From an uncultured Eubacteriales bacterium (GTDB lineage Bacteria; Bacillota; Clostridia; Oscillospirales; Acutalibacteraceae), in assembly GCA_902491475.1 (NCBI GenBank), contig CABUHY010000009.1, positions 15,733 to 79,732 on the forward strand: DNA of 64,000 bases. Reading direction: 5' to 3'. Position numbers and translations under genes: made by a program. This document shows positions 42,641-51,885 of this stretch, in pieces (position 1 is the stretch's first letter; the number at the start of each line of letters is the position of its first letter). Under the pieces are notes generated by a model. That model was given only the letters and a program-made list of their open reading frames with translations, made no database searches and was not told where the DNA came from.

Positions 42641-45574
42641 TTATATACCGATTGTGAGTATTTCAAAGGGCTTATACTCAATTTTGTCGCTCTCGAAAAG
42701 GACATCTTCAAGCATATTCATAACCTTTACGGGCTTGGGGAATGTGAGCGTTCCCCTCTTCCCGTCCTGCTCGGAAAGTCTTACGACAACATGCTTTCCG
42801 TCCTCGGACTGCTTCATAGCCTGCAAGAACAGACCGGGGAATGTATTTGCACACGAAACATCGGCTTTTGTAAGAGGAATATTGTATTCAAAAGCCTTGT
42901 TGTTTATCTCGGCATCAACGAACGAACCCAAATGCGGCATAATCATATAGCAGAAATCGTGCTTGCCCATATCGCTTTCGATATCGGGGCGAACCGTTCC
43001 CCTCAAAAGACTTAAAGACATGGAATTTTCGCAAAGACCTACGCCGTACTTGCCCTCGTTTATAAGCGCAACGCCGCCGCCCTGCTCCGCAAGGTCAACC
43101 CACTTGTGATGGCATACCTCAAAGCGTGCTTTCTGCCATGAAGTGTTGGAATGGGTTTCACGCTTGATATAGCCTGCGCTTGTGTCGCACACAGCCTCTC
43201 TTGTAAGAACCTTGCAGTCGTACTGTGCCTTGACAAGACGGTGTCTCTCTTTCCAGTCGACGATATTTTCGACCTCAATTCCTCTCGAACGGCGGAACAG
43301 GCGGATAACTCTTTTCCATTCGCTCTCGCCTATTGCGACAGTTGCCGTGAACTCCGCCGACTCGCTGTCCTTATGAGTGAGCGAAAGGTTTTCGGTTACC
43401 TCGGGGATAATTTCCTTATCTTTATAATTCGGAAGTATATCCCATGCGTCATATACGCCGGGATTGTCCTCATAAACCTTGAGCTTGTTGAACTCTCCGT
43501 CTGCCCATTCTCTCTCGTTTTCCTTGTCATAAAGGCTTAACATACTTCCGTCCGAATTGAATTTTATACGGTAAAACGGTGTTTCAACGCAGTCGCCGAC
43601 GGATATCCAATCGGAATTATCGGTTGTTTCGTCAAATATTTTTCCGTTTGACAGTGCGGGAAGCGACGGAATTGCCCAAAAGCCTTTTTTTCCGTGTCTT
43701 ACGGTTCTGCCGTTTTCGTCCTCGATAAATGTAAGTGAGGTTCTGTCAAAGTTCAGCGAGTTAAAGTAATTTTCGCCCGATTTGATAACCGCGTCAAGCT
43801 GTTCGTCAACCCATTCATAGTCGGCTATCGCATCCTTATACACGGGATTGATATGGCTGCCGGGCAAAATATCGTGAAATTGATTTATAAGCAGCTTTTT
43901 GTAGCATTCTTCAAGGAGCTTTAACGGATACTCGGTTCCCGTCGCCGCACGCAGAACGGATATTATCTCCGCTTCGCGCAGCTTGTATTCAAGCCTGCGG
44001 TTATACTGCTTGAGAACGGATTTTGTGGTAAATGTGCCCCTGTGCATTTCAAGGTATAATTCGCCATCCCACTTTTCGAGTTTACCGTTGTTTTTGAAGT
44101 TCTTTTCAAGGAATTCCTTACCCGAAACATGCTCTGTTTTAGGCATAGCGGAAATCTTGTCAAAGCGCTTCATCATTTCAATCATTTCCTCGGTAACGCC
44201 GCTGCCGCCGTCGCCGTAGCCGAACATCGACATAGTCTGTCCGCCGGTATTCTTGTCCTGATAAGCCTCCCAGTTTTCCTGTATCTGCGAGGGCATATTC
44301 CATGTTATGAAATGTGTGGGCGGAACGCAGGCATATACCTCGCTTGCGTCAATGCCCTTCCATATAAAGTTATTGTGCGGAAATCTGTTTGTGTCGTTCC
44401 AGGTTGACATCTTGTTGGAAACGAAATAGTCAATTCCGCTCTTTTTGAGTATCTGCGGCAAAATCCAGCTGTTGCCGAACACATCGGGAAGCCAACAGTT
44501 GTTTACGGTAATTCCGAATTTTTCCCTGAAATACTTCTGACCGTAAAGGCACTGCCTTATGAGGCTCTCCGCAGACGGAATGTTACAGTCGGGCTCGACA
44601 TACATACCGCCAACGGGCTCAAACTGACCGTTTTTGATTTTTTCTTTAAGCTCCGAGAACACCTCGGGATAATACTTTTCAAGTGTTTCGTAGGTGTAAG
44701 CCTGCGTATGAGTGTATTTGAAATCGGGGTATCTGTCCATAAGACGGAGCTGAATGAGCACGGTACGCAGATTTTTCTGCACGGTGTGTATTCTTCTCCA
44801 ATAATACGCAAGGTCAAGGTGGGAATGAGCCACAAGAGCCACATCACCGTTACCCTTATAATCCGTATTGGCGTAAATTACATTTTCTATGTACTCTTTT
44901 GCCTCCTTAACGCCCGTCACATACTCCTCGTTATCGAAGTTTATGCAATTCATTGCGTTGTTGAGCTCACGGTTGAGGAACGCTCTGTAATCCTCGTTAA
45001 AATAGTCGCTGTTTGCAATATCGAGAAGCACCTCAAAGTCATAGACAAGGTCGAGCACCTCATGGTCAATCGTTGCAAGGTATGCGCCCTCGAATATCTG
45101 ACGGCAGCCCCTTACGGAAAGGGATTCGGGGTTTCTCTCGTCGTCGGGCTTTGAGCGGTTGTAGCCCTGCATTTCAAAATGCAAATCGTCGCTGTCAACA
45201 TATCCCGAAAGCAGCACCCTGTCCCTGTTCGGGTCAACGCCGCCTACATATTTACCGTTTACCTTTATTATGATTTCCGCCGCCGTTTTAAGCGTGAGCC
45301 AAAGCTCCTTGCCCTTTAATGAATCGGGCACCCTAACATCGCCCTTGATAAACGCCGTACCGTCGGGAGTAAAATACATATCTCCCCTTTTGAGCGGTCT
45401 GTAATCGTCGGAGTAATATTCGTAGTTCATCTCCGAAACCTGCCTTGCGTCTCTTATCTGCAAGGTGTCGATTTCGTATTTGTCACGGACAATATATCTT
45501 TTAAGCCATCCGAAGCGAAGCTCTGTCCATTCCTCGGGACGCATACTTCTTCTGACTACCTTTATGTGTGCCAT
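42641..45574 (-). CDS. Alpha-mannosidase (GH38)
   Basis: 977 residues. Retaining alpha-mannosidase with a zinc site: AHSHLDLAYYW near residue 246-256 and the nucleophile Asp in LPDVFGNSW near 363. An N-terminal beta domain (about 1-235) precedes the catalytic barrel, and C-terminal beta-sandwich domains follow. No signal peptide, so cytoplasmic, probably acting on imported mannosides or N-glycan fragments. It starts shortly after the small NifU-like gene and the phosphosugar mutase, suggesting one operon for mannose-type glycan use. Confidence 0.95.
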   Translation of the reverse strand: MAHIKVVRRSMRPEEWTELRFGWLKRYIVRDKYEIDTLQIRDARQVSEMNYEYYSDDYRPLKRGDMYFTPDGTAFIKGDVRVPDSLKGKELWLTLKTAAEIIIKVNGKYVGGVDPNRDRVLLSGYVDSDDLHFEMQGYNRSKPDDERNPESLSVRGCRQIFEGAYLATIDHEVLDLVYDFEVLLDIANSDYFNEDYRAFLNRELNNAMNCINFDNEEYVTGVKEAKEYIENVIYANTDYKGNGDVALVAHSHLDLAYYWRRIHTVQKNLRTVLIQLRLMDRYPDFKYTHTQAYTYETLEKYYPEVFSELKEKIKNGQFEPVGGMYVEPDCNIPSAESLIRQCLYGQKYFREKFGITVNNCWLPDVFGNSWILPQILKKSGIDYFVSNKMSTWNDTNRFPHNNFIWKGIDASEVYACVPPTHFITWNMPSQIQENWEAYQDKNTGGQTMSMFGYGDGGSGVTEEMIEMMKRFDKISAMPKTEHVSGKEFLEKNFKNNGKLEKWDGELYLEMHRGTFTTKSVLKQYNRRLEYKLREAEIISVLRAATGTEYPLKLLEECYKKLLINQFHDILPGSHINPVYKDAIADYEWVDEQLDAVIKSGENYFNSLNFDRTSLTFIEDENGRTVRHGKKGFWAIPSLPALSNGKIFDETTDNSDWISVGDCVETPFYRIKFNSDGSMLSLYDKENEREWADGEFNKLKVYEDNPGVYDAWDILPNYKDKEIIPEVTENLSLTHKDSESAEFTATVAIGESEWKRVIRLFRRSRGIEVENIVDWKERHRLVKAQYDCKVLTREAVCDTSAGYIKRETHSNTSWQKARFEVCHHKWVDLAEQGGGVALINEGKYGVGLCENSMSLSLLRGTVRPDIESDMGKHDFCYMIMPHLGSFVDAEINNKAFEYNIPLTKADVSCANTFPGLFLQAMKQSEDGKHVVVRLSEQDGKRGTLTFPKPVKVMNMLEDVLFESDKIEYKPFEILTIGI

Positions 45575-45585
45575 TTATTTTCTCC

Positions 45586-45819
45586 TTACTTATCCCAAAA
45601 ATACGGCTTTTTCCTTACCGCCTTTATCTTTACGGTCTCGCCTTGGTCCTTTTTGATTTCACTCTCTATCCAGGCAACGCACCGCTCAAGGATAAGACAC
45701 TTTGAGCACTCGCCCCTGAAAATGAGCTCAAGCGTTTCGCCGTCAAACGACGAAAACTCGACCCAGCCGCCGTCGCCCTGAATTTTGGGATTTATAATGT
45801 TTTCTATATAATTTCTCAT
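45586..45819 (-). CDS. Small NifU C-terminal-like domain protein
   Basis: 77 residues. The segment IQGDGGWVEF near residues 14-23 and the following GECSKC near 42 match the Fe-S scaffold domain of NifU/Nfu (usual pattern ADGGDVEL and CxxC); a third Cys is present five residues on. The ATG at 45819 lies two bases after the mutase stop; GGAGG is formed by the last codons of the mutase gene. An Fe-S scaffold between a sugar mutase and a mannosidase is unexpected. The assignment is moderate, since the protein is short. Confidence 0.7.
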   Translation of the reverse strand: MRNYIENIINPKIQGDGGWVEFSSFDGETLELIFRGECSKCLILERCVAWIESEIKKDQGETVKIKAVRKKPYFWDK

Positions 45820-45820
45820 C

Positions 45821-47461
45821 TTATCCTCCGACAACGCTTGTAAGCTTACTTCTCAGCTTTTCGAGCGTCTTTTCCGCTTCGTTCCTGTCGCTTTCGCAAA
45901 CGGAATAGTATATTTTAAGCTTAGGTTCGGTGCCCGACGGTCTTACCGCAAACCAGGTTCCGTTTTTGAATATAAATTTCAAAACATTTTCTTTCGGCAA
46001 ATCGCCTATGCCCTGTGAATAATCGACAACCTCGTCTATGCCGTCGAACATAGACTTACCGTCCGCCCTGAAGGTGTCCATAAGTGCTTTTATTTTCTTT
46101 GTGCCGTCAATGCCTTTAAGCACAAACGAGTCAAGGCTGTCCATATAATATCCGTACTGCCTGTACAGCTCTTCAAGTGCGTCAACAAGCGTTCTGCCGT
46201 TATTCTTATGATAAGCCGCCATCTCGCAGATAAGCATTGAAGCGACAACGGCGTCCTTGTCCCTTGCGTGTGTGCCTACAAGGTAGCCGTAGCTTTCCTC
46301 ATAGCCGATTACAAACTCTTTCTCGTTTGATTTTTCGTAAGCGTTTATTCTGTCGCCGATATACTTAAAGCCCGTAAGGGTCTGCACAACATTCAAGCCG
46401 TATTTTCTGCCTATATTAGCTCCGAGGTCATTGGTAACTATTGTCTTTACAAGCGTTGACTTTTCGTTGAGGCCGTCTTTTTTATGCGAAAGCACAAAAT
46501 CGACAAGCAGTGCGCCCATCTGATTGCCCGTAATAAGCCTGTACTCGCCGTTATGCAAAACAGCCGTACCCACCCTGTCGCAGTCGGGGTCCGTTCCGAG
46601 CACTATATCGGCATTTTCACGCTTTGCCTGTTCAATACCCAAGGTAAGGGCGTTCTTTTCCTCGGGGTTCGGCGAACGCACGGTGGAAAAATTGCCGTCG
46701 GGAAGCTCCTGCTCCTTTACGACGGAAACATTGAAATCACGGAGAACGGTTCTTACGGGAATATTGCCCGTGCCGTGAAGCGGCGTATATACAATTTTAA
46801 GCTCCGACTTTTCACGGTAAAGCGACTGCGTTTCGACAGCCTTTATAAATGCGTCGAGAACCTCTTTGCCCACATATGAGAAAAGTCCGTCCTTTTCCGC
46901 TTTTTCAAGGTCTGCGTGACCTACCTTTTCAATCTCTGAAACGGCATTTACATATGTAATGACCTTGTTTGCAAACCTCGGCACAAGCTGACAGCCGTTT
47001 TCGTCGTAAATTTTATATCCGTTATACTCTTTCGGATTGTGGCTTGCGGTTACGACGACGCCCGCAGTACAGTTAAGATGCTTTACCGCAAATGAGAGCA
47101 CGGGTGTCGGCATAAGCGTATCGAAAAGATATGTCTTAATGCCGTTATATACGAGCACCTCTGCCGCAAAGGAAGCAAACTGCCTTGAATTGTTGCGAGA
47201 GTCATAGGCGATAACAACGCTTTTATCTCCGTCAAACTCACTGTTGAGATAATCCGCAAGTCCCTTTGTCGCCTTGCTGACGGTATATTTGTTCATTCGG
47301 TTTGCGCCTGCGCCCATTATTCCGCGGAGTCCGCCGGTACCGAATTCAAGATTTTTATAAAACCTGTCCTCGAGCTCTTTTTCGTCCGTTATTTTTTCAA
47401 GCTCCGAACGGGTATCCTCATCAAACGAAAGCCATTTTTCGTATTCTTTTTTCCATTCCAT
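45821..47461 (-). CDS. Phosphosugar mutase (phosphoglucomutase/phosphomannomutase)
   Basis: 546 residues, alpha-D-phosphohexomutase family. The phosphoserine loop TASHNPKEYNG is near residue 137, the metal loop DPDCDRVG near 288, the sugar-binding GYEESYGY near 386, and the phosphate-binding RPSGTEPK near 511. Longer length and order match the bacterial phospho-sugar mutase (PgcA) group. The ATG at 47461 has AAAGGCGG upstream and is preferred to one 18 codons earlier. It is divergent from the alpha-galactosidase gene. Confidence 0.94.
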   Translation of the reverse strand: MEWKKEYEKWLSFDEDTRSELEKITDEKELEDRFYKNLEFGTGGLRGIMGAGANRMNKYTVSKATKGLADYLNSEFDGDKSVVIAYDSRNNSRQFASFAAEVLVYNGIKTYLFDTLMPTPVLSFAVKHLNCTAGVVVTASHNPKEYNGYKIYDENGCQLVPRFANKVITYVNAVSEIEKVGHADLEKAEKDGLFSYVGKEVLDAFIKAVETQSLYREKSELKIVYTPLHGTGNIPVRTVLRDFNVSVVKEQELPDGNFSTVRSPNPEEKNALTLGIEQAKRENADIVLGTDPDCDRVGTAVLHNGEYRLITGNQMGALLVDFVLSHKKDGLNEKSTLVKTIVTNDLGANIGRKYGLNVVQTLTGFKYIGDRINAYEKSNEKEFVIGYEESYGYLVGTHARDKDAVVASMLICEMAAYHKNNGRTLVDALEELYRQYGYYMDSLDSFVLKGIDGTKKIKALMDTFRADGKSMFDGIDEVVDYSQGIGDLPKENVLKFIFKNGTWFAVRPSGTEPKLKIYYSVCESDRNEAEKTLEKLRSKLTSVVGG

Positions 47462-47523
47462 AATTTTGTCCGCCTTTCTTTTCAAAATTTTATCACAATG
47501 CTTTTTTTCAGTCAATAAAACAG

Positions 47524-47551
47524 TTGCTTTAATTATAAAAATTGTTATAAT
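47524..47551 (+). promoter_or_regulatory. Promoter of the alpha-galactosidase gene
   Basis: -35 TTGCTT (47524-47529), 16-bp spacer, -10 TATAAT (47546-47551), about 26 bp before the GH36 start. Confidence 0.6.
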
Positions 47552-47577
47552 AAAAGAAAGGTATTAGGAGGTTTCTT

Positions 47578-49221
47578 ATGGAAAAGTTCAAAATAAGCAT
47601 GGAATACAAAGCGGGCAACACCGTTTATCAAACAAATCTTTTTGAGACGCCCGATTTCAAAATCAACTACAAGGCGTCCGAACAGCGTATAAGGCTTGAC
47701 CTTAAAACAAAGGTACCGATGGAAATTCTTAAATTCACGGTTACCGTCCCCTATTCTTTCGACGCAGACGACAGAATTTTTCCCAACGGCTACCAGTCGT
47801 GGACGGACTGCCGTGAAATGTTTGTCGACGAGGTTCCGCAGCATACGGTCCTGCCGACAACTCTTGCGTTCCGTCACACGCTTTTGGGCGCTTCGGGAGC
47901 ATATAACTTTACGGAAAATGTTAAAACACCGGGCGTGTTTACGGCATTTTCGTATCTCTATGTCAGAAACGGCTCGGAATATGACCTTTTTGCTTCATTG
48001 AGCGAGAGAAACGGTTATACGATTATCAGAACCGACTGCCGCAGAAACGAAATCAACATCATAAAAGACCTTGAGGGTGTTGTCTATGACGGCGAATACA
48101 ACATTTTCGATGTCGTAAACCTCAAAGGCGAAGAGGACGAGGTGTTTGACAAGTGGTTCTCGCTTATGAATATCGAAAAGCCTACGGCAAATGTCAAAAA
48201 CGGCTACACCACTTGGTACAATTACTACTCGAACATCAATGAAAAGATTGTCACGGACGACCTTGAAGCGCTGTCGAAAATCGACGCCGATGTTGACATT
48301 TTCCAGATTGACGACGGCTATCAGACCGCTACGGGCGACTGGCTTTCAATCGATTTCAAGAAATTCCCCCACGGTATGAAGGCGGAGGCCGACGCTATCC
48401 ACAGCAAGGGTATGCTTGCGGGTCTCTGGCTTGCTCCGTTCGGCGCCCAGTTCACTTCGGACATCCTCAACACCCACCCCGAATGGTTTATAAAGGACAA
48501 AAAGGGCAAGCTTGTTAAATGCGGACCCAACTGGGGCGGCTTCTGCGCTCTTGACATTGAAATCCCCGAGGTTCGTGATTATATCAAGCATTTCTTTGAT
48601 GTTGTGCTCAACGATTGGGGCTTTGACCTTGTTAAGCTTGACTTCCTCTACGCCGTATGCCAGGTTCCGAACCACAACAAGACAAGAGGTCAGCTTATGT
48701 GCGAGGCTATGGACTTTTTGAGAGAATGTGTCGGCGACAAGCAGATTTTGGGCTGCGGCGCACCGCTTATGCCCGCTTTCGGCAAGGTTGATTATTGCAG
48801 AATAGGTGCGGATATGGACCTTCAGTGGGATAAACCCACCTACACTCACAGGGAATTTGTATCAACCAAAAATACTCTCGGCAACTCAATTTTCCGCCGT
48901 CAGTTGAACGGCAGAGCGTTCTTAAACGACCCCGATGTTTTCCTGCTTCGTGACAACAATATGCAGTGCAGCTTTGAGCAGAGAAAAATTATGGCAACCG
49001 TAAACAAGCTTTTCGGAAGCGTTCTTTTCACATCGGACAATGTGGGAGATTACAGAGAGGAACAGTTAAGCGAACTTCTCAAAGTTTTCTCAAAGGACGA
49101 TATAAAAATTCTTCGTGCGGAATTCCTGCATGACAACAGGCGTGTAATCGACATTGATTACATCATAAACGGAAACTTCGAGAACTTCCGCTTTGACCTT
49201 GAAAACGGCAAAATTTTATAA
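47578..49221 (+). CDS. Alpha-galactosidase-like glycoside hydrolase (GH36)
   Basis: 547 residues. The N-terminal beta domain (about 1-190) includes FPNGYQSWTD; the barrel has YTTWYNYYS near 216, FQIDDGYQ near 242, the nucleophile Asp in LVKLDF near 355, and the acid/base Asp in GADMDLQWD near 412. These match the clan GH-D alpha-galactosidase pattern. It is shorter than the classical 700-residue GH36 enzymes, so the substrate may differ. No signal peptide. AGGAGG precedes the ATG. Confidence 0.88.
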   Translation: MEKFKISMEYKAGNTVYQTNLFETPDFKINYKASEQRIRLDLKTKVPMEILKFTVTVPYSFDADDRIFPNGYQSWTDCREMFVDEVPQHTVLPTTLAFRHTLLGASGAYNFTENVKTPGVFTAFSYLYVRNGSEYDLFASLSERNGYTIIRTDCRRNEINIIKDLEGVVYDGEYNIFDVVNLKGEEDEVFDKWFSLMNIEKPTANVKNGYTTWYNYYSNINEKIVTDDLEALSKIDADVDIFQIDDGYQTATGDWLSIDFKKFPHGMKAEADAIHSKGMLAGLWLAPFGAQFTSDILNTHPEWFIKDKKGKLVKCGPNWGGFCALDIEIPEVRDYIKHFFDVVLNDWGFDLVKLDFLYAVCQVPNHNKTRGQLMCEAMDFLRECVGDKQILGCGAPLMPAFGKVDYCRIGADMDLQWDKPTYTHREFVSTKNTLGNSIFRRQLNGRAFLNDPDVFLLRDNNMQCSFEQRKIMATVNKLFGSVLFTSDNVGDYREEQLSELLKVFSKDDIKILRAEFLHDNRRVIDIDYIINGNFENFRFDLENGKIL

Positions 49222-49235
49222 GCAAAGCATAATTT

Positions 49236-49267
49236 AACGGCTTGAAAATTCAAGCCGTTATTTTTTT
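49236..49267 (+). terminator. Intrinsic terminator after the GH36 gene
   Basis: AACGGCTTGA pairs with TCAAGCCGTT around a four-base loop, followed by a run of seven Ts; it separates this gene from the convergent AlkD-like gene. Confidence 0.92.
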
Positions 49268-49269
49268 GC

Positions 49270-49956
49270 CTATTTGATTTTCAGCGTCCTGAGATATGCC
49301 TTTTGCTCATCTGTTATTCGGTAGCTTTCGATAGCCTTTTGTATCGTTTTGTTATGACTCCAAGTATCAAGGAGTCGGTTTTCGATAACCCCTACCGTGC
49401 TGTCCCACTGCTTTGCGAGTGCCGTTGCAAAGAACCACGCTTTCATCATATTTATGTAGTATTCGTCGCTCCTGACGGTATAGACCTTTTCAAGATATTC
49501 CGCCTTGAAATCCCCGTCGAGGAAATGCGTCATAAGCATACCCATTGCAAATCTTTTTGTGTAGGTTCTGTCACTTGCAAGCCATCTGTCAATATCGTTT
49601 ATAAGCTCGACACGGTTCTTTTGAAACGCCTTCGGGTTCAGCAAATCGCAGGTAGCCCAGTTATCGACATACGGCAGGAATTTATCAAGGTACTCAACGG
49701 TTTTGCCGTAGTCCTGAAAGTCGCAGACAATCACGCCGTGTACATTGTTTTCTTCGTAATACCTATGCGGCAAATCGCTTAAAAATGTGTCAATGTCATC
49801 TCTTTTAGAAAAGCTCTTTGCAAGCTTTTTAAGCTGCGGAGACCTAACGCCGATTACCCTTTCCTTATCAAAGTCGGGCATAAGCTTCGAGTGAAAATCA
49901 CGGTATCCCAAATCCTGTAAAGCAAAAAGTCCGTTTCTTATCTCTTCCGTTATCAT
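49270..49956 (-). CDS. DNA alkylation repair protein (AlkD-like)
   Basis: 228 residues, all helical, HEAT-like repeat family. Characteristic segments are GVRSPQLKKLAK near residue 36, YYEENNVHGVIV near 66, and VDNWATCDLLNPKAF near 96, which carries the Trp-Asp pair region typical of AlkD. Such proteins excise bulky or positively charged alkylated bases without base flipping. The ATG has CGGTG upstream. Confidence 0.88.
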   Translation of the reverse strand: MITEEIRNGLFALQDLGYRDFHSKLMPDFDKERVIGVRSPQLKKLAKSFSKRDDIDTFLSDLPHRYYEENNVHGVIVCDFQDYGKTVEYLDKFLPYVDNWATCDLLNPKAFQKNRVELINDIDRWLASDRTYTKRFAMGMLMTHFLDGDFKAEYLEKVYTVRSDEYYINMMKAWFFATALAKQWDSTVGVIENRLLDTWSHNKTIQKAIESYRITDEQKAYLRTLKIK

Positions 49957-49985
49957 ACTATCACCGATTTAATTATATTTAATGT

Positions 49986-50705
49986 TCAGTTGTCGGTCAA
50001 GATTTTATCGGAAATTTCCCTTTGCTTCTTTTCCATAACTCTCCAGCACAGGAAGCCGTACAAATCGTTTATAAAGAAAATCACGAAGCAGACAACCACC
50101 GAAATATATGACGGGTCTTGCTTTGAAGCGAGTGCCCACAGTGCTATGAGCACTATGTCGTTTGCGGCATAGCCTATTGCATAGGCGGGACTTCTCTTAT
50201 AGGTCATATAGACTGCGACAAAGCTTGTTGTTACCGACACCGTGCTTAAAATGAGGTTTGCCGTATTGAAATATTTTAATATGAAATAAAATACCGCCGT
50301 AGTGATTATTGCCGCTGTCCACATCACGGCGATGTCCTTTTTGTTGAGCTTATACACCCTAACCTGCGCCCTATTGGCGTCAAACGGATTTTTTATCCAC
50401 GAAACAAGAGCGGCAACTGCCATGGGAAGCGTCATACCGAGGTAGGTTATCATCTCTCCGTAATACGAAAATGTGTAGGAAATATAGCCGTACATCACGC
50501 TGAAAACAATCATAAGCGCCTGACCTATCGGGTTACCTTTGGCGTTGAATATCAACGAAGTTACGCCTATAAGCGAGGCGGCAAGCGTCAGATACTCGCC
50601 GTTTCCGAAAAGCAGAAACGACACGGTAATCGCCGCAACCGAAAAAATCCACAGCAATATGTCCCTCAAGGTAAAAATGCGTAACAGGTTCTTTTTTGCA
50701 TTCAT
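49986..50705 (-). CDS. pnuC: Nicotinamide riboside transporter PnuC
   Basis: 239 residues with about seven transmembrane helices. Family features: IFNAKGNPIGQALMIVFSV near residue 52 and PAYAIGYAANDIVLIALW near 178, followed by FINDLYGFLCWRVMEK. PnuC facilitates diffusion of nicotinamide riboside for NAD synthesis; some relatives carry thiamine or riboflavin. Here the CLASS is given by overall similarity and the linked nadE is 42 kb away. The ATG follows CGGGAG. A terminator-bearing leader lies upstream. Confidence 0.9.
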   Translation of the reverse strand: MNAKKNLLRIFTLRDILLWIFSVAAITVSFLLFGNGEYLTLAASLIGVTSLIFNAKGNPIGQALMIVFSVMYGYISYTFSYYGEMITYLGMTLPMAVAALVSWIKNPFDANRAQVRVYKLNKKDIAVMWTAAIITTAVFYFILKYFNTANLILSTVSVTTSFVAVYMTYKRSPAYAIGYAANDIVLIALWALASKQDPSYISVVVCFVIFFINDLYGFLCWRVMEKKQREISDKILTDN

Positions 50706-50719
50706 AATTATTTCTCCCG

Positions 50720-50840
50720 AAAAAAAACACCCGACGGCACATCTTCAAAGACCTAATGATGTGCAATCGAGTGTAATACTCTCTACCCGGCGGCAGTTAT
50801 TATTTTTCTGTATTATATTAGCTTTTTGAGGCTTTGTCAA
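50720..50840 (-). promoter_or_regulatory. pnuC promoter and terminator-bearing leader
   Basis: A consensus promoter is present on the minus strand: TTGACA (50835-50840), 17-bp spacer, TATAAT (50812-50817); its -35 overlaps the stop of the preceding AraC-type gene. The leader contains a 17-bp terminator stem (arms 50727-50743 and 50758-50774, one mismatch) followed by eight Ts. A second segment at 50783-50794 resembles the 3' arm (GCCGCCGGGTAG against GCCGTCGGGTGT) and could compete for the 5' arm as an antiterminator. No known riboswitch class was recognised. Confidence 0.75.
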
Positions 50841-51814
50841 GCCTTATCCGGTTTTTTTACGGGGCGTACATACTTGAAAAAGCGTTTGCAGTCGTGATAA
50901 AAATAGAAAACTCTGCCTGTTGTCAAATCAAGCTCATATCCGCTCGACGGATAATCAAACTCCTTCATCGCCTTTTCTATTTTTGCTTCAACATCCGCAC
51001 TTTCGGTTTCATAGTCGAACGGACCGTGTTCAAACACTATGTATTCTCCCTCAGGCACGGTCATAAGCTGCATTTGTTCGGGAATTTTACCGTTCCAATC
51101 GGCAGGCAAACGAACTCCGTAAGCCTCGGCAAGAGGTATGCCCCAACTGCAAATTCTGCCCGTGGGTTCGTTTATAAATGCCATAAGCTGACCGCTTCCC
51201 GCATTCATTTCGTCTCCGCCGACATCGTCGAGCTTACCCTTTATGCTTGAAAGCAATCCGCAGATTGTATCGCAGTCGCAGCCCGGTATCTTGTCTTCCT
51301 TTTGCCAAAAATCAAAGTAGCCTATGCTCTCATAATTTCTTATGTGCAAAAACTTGTGCTCGGGAATTTCAACAAAATAAGTTTTAATTTCCTGCTGTGT
51401 TTTCTTCATACTTTTACCTCCGAACTCCATTAAATAGCAGTCGAAAGGTCTGATGGCGGTACGAAGCACAAGCGGCACGGGATTTTTTCGGTACTCGCTC
51501 GGCGTAATTCCGTAGGCGCTCTTAAACGCCCTTGTAAACGCTTCGTTTGACGAGAAGCCGTAATTCAACGCAATGTCGATAATCCTGCCGTTACCGTCTT
51601 GCAAATCGGCAACGGCAAAGGCGAGTTTACGGTATCTCATATAATCCCGAAGCTGTATACCCGAAATTTCACGGAATTTTCTTGAAACATAGAATTCCGA
51701 ATAGCCAAATTTTTCCGAAAGGCGCTTCAATGTAAGACTTTCGTCATCTCTGCGCTTTATGCAACGGTCTATTTCGTCGATTATGCTTTGAATGTTTTTG
51801 CACCAATCGTACAT
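50837..51814 (-). CDS. AraC-family regulator with GyrI-like effector domain
   Basis: 325 residues. Two helix-turn-helix units occupy about residues 20-108 (LTLKRLSEKFGYSEFYVSRKF and IALNYGFSSNEAFTRAFK as separate helices), ending in YGITPSEYR. A GyrI-like small-molecule-binding domain follows (about 135-320; HKFLHIRNYES, GEYIVFEHGPFD). This is the Rob/BmrR-like architecture for sensing hydrophobic compounds. The ATG at 51814 has GGAAG eight bases upstream. The neighbouring pnuC has its own promoter, so a regulatory link is not shown. Confidence 0.88.
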   Translation of the reverse strand: MYDWCKNIQSIIDEIDRCIKRRDDESLTLKRLSEKFGYSEFYVSRKFREISGIQLRDYMRYRKLAFAVADLQDGNGRIIDIALNYGFSSNEAFTRAFKSAYGITPSEYRKNPVPLVLRTAIRPFDCYLMEFGGKSMKKTQQEIKTYFVEIPEHKFLHIRNYESIGYFDFWQKEDKIPGCDCDTICGLLSSIKGKLDDVGGDEMNAGSGQLMAFINEPTGRICSWGIPLAEAYGVRLPADWNGKIPEQMQLMTVPEGEYIVFEHGPFDYETESADVEAKIEKAMKEFDYPSSGYELDLTTGRVFYFYHDCKRFFKYVRPVKKPDKA

Positions 51815-51885
51815 CACTCATCTTCCTTTCACGCATATTCTATCACGGAAGAAAGGCAAAAGCTTGATTTTGCTTGCACAGTTTA

